64,000 bases of DNA from Rotaria macrura (taxonomy: Eukaryota; Rotifera; Eurotatoria; Philodinida; Philodinidae): assembly GCA_900239685.1 (NCBI GenBank), contig OENT01000910.1, positions 1 to 64,000 on the forward strand, given 5' to 3'. Made by a program: the position numbers and the translations under genes. The notes under the pieces were generated by a model. That model saw only the letters and a list, made by a program, of their open reading frames with translations, ran no database searches and had not been told where the DNA came from. This document shows, in pieces, positions 60,501 to 64,000 of the stretch; within the stretch, counting starts at the first letter, position 1; each line of letters starts with the position of its first letter.

Positions 60501-62640
60501 TTTCTATTCTCTATAAATCCATATTAAATTATTATAAGAAAAATTTCTTGAAAATTCAAATCAATGCTTTTAAAATATAATCACATAGTACTTGTCTTTT
60601 TACAAAGAGAAGTAAAAATGACATGGAGCTTCTGGATTAGTAGCCAGTTCTATTGAGTTGGTTTGCGTTCGCTTCAGTTGCATTGGGTGGGGGCATGTGC
60701 GATGACAGGTGGAAGGAGTCGTCTAAACATACAACACATCTCACCAAGTGCAGATATGGCGAAAGTTGGATGTAGCCTTCGAGAGAGATAGATATTTATA
60801 GTTGTAGGGTTGAACTGAGAACGTATTTGAGAAATCATTGTTTCGTTGTGAGTCCGACACTTGCAGAAAATATTATTGCGCGGGTTAAGGAGTGAGTCTG
60901 CGTCCTTGGGTATCTTGATGAGGTGATATATGTTTACGATAATGATTGAACCCCTTTTGTGTGGTCGAATATATGATTCCTATGCCAACCATATCTGCTT
61001 TTTTCTCGACCCCTAGGAATGTATGCTTCAATCTCCCTATATTTACTGATATCTGTTTATATCTCCGGTATTTCCAATATCTCAAATTTCTCCAATATCT
61101 CAAATGTCTCCTATATCATCCTTTTCTCCTTCAACCCGTGCAACCCACGATCCGCTGATCGTTAAAATCATCTATACCCACTACACCTTCTATATTTCCA
61201 ATACCTGTTATGTCTCCTATATCTACTACATCTACTATATCTGACCCGCCGACATTTGATTGAGTTTCCAGGAAAACCCTACTGGAGCATGACATCTACT
61301 AGTCATATCATTCGACAGATCGACTTCCATGATATGATTACCAAGATTAGCGAGTGCACCGAGGAACATAATACAAGGATCATCCAGATTAGTTTCTTAA
61401 GACACATCGATTATCTATGGTCACTTGTACGTTTAATACGTTCATTCGAATGATAACTGTGGTTCTTTGAACCTTCAATGTGGTCACTCTAACCATGGCT
61501 GCGGTACCTTTTCACATGATAATGGTCATTCGTACCATATTTGCAATCTCTTGCACTGTCGATGTTGTCATCTGTACAACATGCCACAGACAGACACACT
61601 GAGAAAAACAGGTAAATTTCGGTTTCTAGACGCAAACTTTTCCACATAGGGAATATATACATATAGATATATATTTTTACTCGACTTGATTTAACCCAGA
61701 CCAACACGAAATAAAATCATACATAAATTGCATGTATCAAAATCTGTCCCAATATTCGATAAGACTATAACAGACATATTATACACACATATTCTCATGA
61801 GGTAGTATGAGAACATTTAGATATATATATATTACTATAAAAGATGCCTATGTCTATGAGAAATTAGTGCTGGGCGCGTTCACATTAATACTTTTCGTTC
61901 AAACAACCTGTAATTTAAGTGTAGCCAATTTTGAATTCCCGGAAAGCGGAATTTATCATGCCCGCATTAAATCCGAAGATTGTGGGCTAGCAGATAAGTG
62001 ACACTTATTTTTCAACTCTTATGGATCTCTGGGTGTATTACCGAGATCCGTTGGGAAATCATTCCGACAATGAAGACAAGAAATTCTATTAATTGTAAAA
62101 GACGTTTTTAGTAATCCATGAATTTCCTATGAAACATTAATCGTACATGACGACCACTTTGAGTTAAAACTTGTTCAGTTTAGTTTACTGATTTCATATT
62201 GGTATTATTAGAGTAGCTGTATAGATCCGCATCAAGAATAAGCTGAACATTTCAGTCAAAGAACAAACAATCACTCTGAAGAGCTAGATGTTGCAAGTAA
62301 TTAGTAGATGCTGAGCTAAAAGTGTAACGTTTGGTAGTTCGTTGCCCTCAGAAAATTCCCATTGCACGAGGAACGATAAAATTCAATATAGCGATTATTT
62401 ATAAACAAACTGATAAAGAAAATCAATCGCATGAGTGCCATGAACTCACCTATCAACCGTGTTATTTAAGCAAACCACTAAATATAGTTTTTTGAGACCA
62501 TGCATTGAAAATAAAGAATATTTGAGAGATGTCTCTAGAAACGTAAAACATCGAACTGCTTTAGCCTAACTTGGGAACCATTTCTCTAGGTTGCGATCGG
62601 GTGAATATGAGACGAGGAGGCATCAAATTTTACTTTTTCA
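57510..62640. other. Gene-poor stretch, degenerate repeats
   Basis: No gene supported apart from possible decayed exons. A third strand of R1 lies at 58641-58830. From 61020 to 61250 the sequence is a degenerate tatatctccaatatctc array, and 61465-61580 has loosely repeated ggtcattcgtacc / gtcatctgtacaac words. A frame at 61807-62001 has no recognised domain. Confidence 0.4.
58641..58830 (+). repeat. Dispersed repeat R1, copy 4
   Basis: Same orientation as copy 1: tccctctactgaa, gccgaaacaagttgatt, cttcattt, ttcgttcacaga, a spaced aagtgtttctttgac, gaagacaatcggg-type block, attcgaatttgtgattag and a T-rich end. It retains the tccctctactg start shared with the inverted copies but missing from copy 1. 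Confidence 0.6.
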
Positions 62641-63251
62641 TAACCATTAGATGAATTCAGACAGATATCGGCTTGGGCCATTTCAAAACTTGTGGCAATC
62701 GTTAAAAGTGATGAAAGTAAGAGTGCAGGTAGTGAGAAAGTTTGATACTAAACATGAACACTTCCAATCATTTGTACTCTCCTTTCTTTCACTTGCACCT
62801 AGTCTTAGTCGAAGAGAGATCTCCATTCCTTTTGCCTGTATTGAGGACACTCGTTTTCAGCCAGAAAAAGTCAAAATATATGAAGAGAATATTGAAGTCC
62901 TGTTGAAAGCTGCCACAAACAATCTATTAAAAATTAATCAGTCGCTTTTATTTTAGCTGCTCACGAAAAAGTTCCTTCTGGTATCACCGTAAAAAAAGAA
63001 CCATCCTCAATCAAATATCAAGTAATTGGAAGGATGTCTTAGGTCGTTGCTTTTTATTCGAATTGTTCTCACTTTTCCTTAGATCAATACAACTCCAGCC
63101 GCTGCTGCTAGTATTGCACACAGTGAAGCTAGTTCGACCACTAAGAAGGTCAGGCGATAATGAATCTTGAAAATAGATGTTATTTATCTTATATTTGTAG
63201 ATGACTGCCATGAAAATTGATGCTCCAACAGGTAAAGGTAGGATATTGTTA
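62641..63251 (+). other. Candidate exon cluster of an unrecognised or decayed gene
   Basis: Several short stretches look coding. After an acceptor ending near 62650 one frame gives EFRQISAWAISKLVAIVKSDE up to a donor (GAAA|GTAAGAG). After an acceptor at 62810 another gives REISIPFACIEDTRFQPEKV then EENIEVLLKAATNNLLK. Then HEKVPSGITVKKEPSSIKY, INTTPAAAASIAHSEASSTT and MKIDAPTG follow, each near plausible splice signals. The frames do not join in a single phase, so this is either a gene I could not splice or a decaying copy. No domain recognised. Confidence 0.3.
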
Positions 63252-64000
63252 ACTGTCGCCTTTAGAATGAGAGTAATTATTAATAGTGAGAGTTGTGTGA
63301 ATAAAATTACTCTCATCATTCAAGCGTACTATTATAATTAATATGAAGGAGATTTATGCTATGATCCCTCGATTGCTTGTGCAAAGTTTGATCTACACAG
63401 AAAAAGTGCAAAAATTTCATTCCAACACAATTTTGTGCTCAAATCTTATTTTGGGTAGAGAATATAGTTTGATTTATTGAAGTGTTCATTCTTTGAGGGA
63501 GTGTTTCTGGACAATGACCTTTAAAATAAGTAAAACTAAAATAAATTGTCAGTCTAATTCAATATCAAGTAAAAATCTGGAAGAATTTACGACTTTTTAT
63601 CATCCAAATGTTGTTTGGTGATAGCTAATGTTTGTTTTGGTTCACTATTTAAATGGCACTATGTTGATGAGATATTTTTCACTTCGAATGATAACTTACA
63701 CATATGATTCTTGCGATAAAAAAGGCTTACAGAATTCTCCCAATCCTCATTCGACTTATAAAACCTTTTTATTATTTCATTTAGAAGTGAATCGTTTCTT
63801 TTCCACTTTGAGTGATACTTAAACATCCACATTAGGTATTCATTCACGTTTCTCAAAGGTATCTAAGCAGGCCAATTATTTCTAATTTAACTACGTAACA
63901 CTTTTAATTGCATACCAAGTGGTTAGAAAATTACAATGTATAGTTAGAAATGAATGTATCAAAACCAATAGAACTCATTATATTATGAATGGTTTGCTTC
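63252..64000. other. Right end of window, nothing recognisable
   Basis: AT-rich sequence with short overlapping frames on both strands near 63628-63856, none with a recognised domain. Confidence 0.4.

Noticed and set aside
61467-61649. Cys/His-rich frame as a zinc-finger protein
   Set aside because: Cys/His spacing follows a degenerate DNA repeat (ggtcattcgtacc words), not a zinc-finger pattern.

Overview
The window is eukaryotic, and the best fit is a bdelloid rotifer. The sequence is AT-rich, and the genes carry many short GT-AG introns, mostly about 45-80 bp. Conserved metazoan genes (TCP1/CCT alpha, SMAD4, Ajuba-type LIM proteins, a lamin-like filament protein) sit beside families I associate with bdelloids: an NHL-repeat protein, a vertebrate-like ADP-ribosyltransferase, a short cysteine-rich secreted protein and a divergent 7TM receptor. 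The assignment comes from gene style and remembered families, not from a marker gene. All exon models were built by hand from splice signals, reading phase and family conservation.

Layout. (1) 1-11 kb is gene-poor. It has the 5' part of an NHL-repeat gene at the left edge, dispersed repeats, a 299-bp inverted-repeat element (8.5 kb) and a Thr-coding minisatellite (9.9 kb). (2) 11-13.3 kb holds a cysteine-rich secreted protein gene and a broken 7TM receptor gene. (3) 15.7-37.4 kb is a compact core of eight intact multi-exon genes: a UBASH3-like histidine phosphatase (-), Ajuba-family LIM gene A (-), an intermediate-filament/lamin-tail gene (-), TCP1 (-) head-to-head with SMAD4 (+), a neuronal-calcium-sensor-like EF-hand gene (+), Ajuba-family LIM gene B (-) and a beta-microseminoprotein-like secreted gene (-). 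(4) 37.4-64 kb is gene-poor and repeat-rich. It contains nested inverted-repeat elements, a foldback element of about 3.6 kb split by a higher-order tandem array, one ADP-ribosyltransferase gene, a dead mariner transposase, a tRNA-like sequence and scattered unclassified exon-like fragments.

The core genes do not form one pathway, although some connect in known biology. Ajuba proteins are junction, cytoskeleton and Hippo adaptors, SMAD4 is the common TGF-beta/BMP mediator, and TCP1 is a subunit of the actin/tubulin-folding chaperonin. The two Ajuba genes share four internal exons of identical size (63, 131, 52 and 69 nt), so they are paralogues of one ancestral gene. The observations most worth following up are the CCCAG...CTGGG elements with 2-bp flanking duplications, the interrupted foldback with its ~190-bp higher-order repeat, the shared TCP1/SMAD4 promoter, and strong splice acceptors just upstream of several start codons that may be trans-splice sites.
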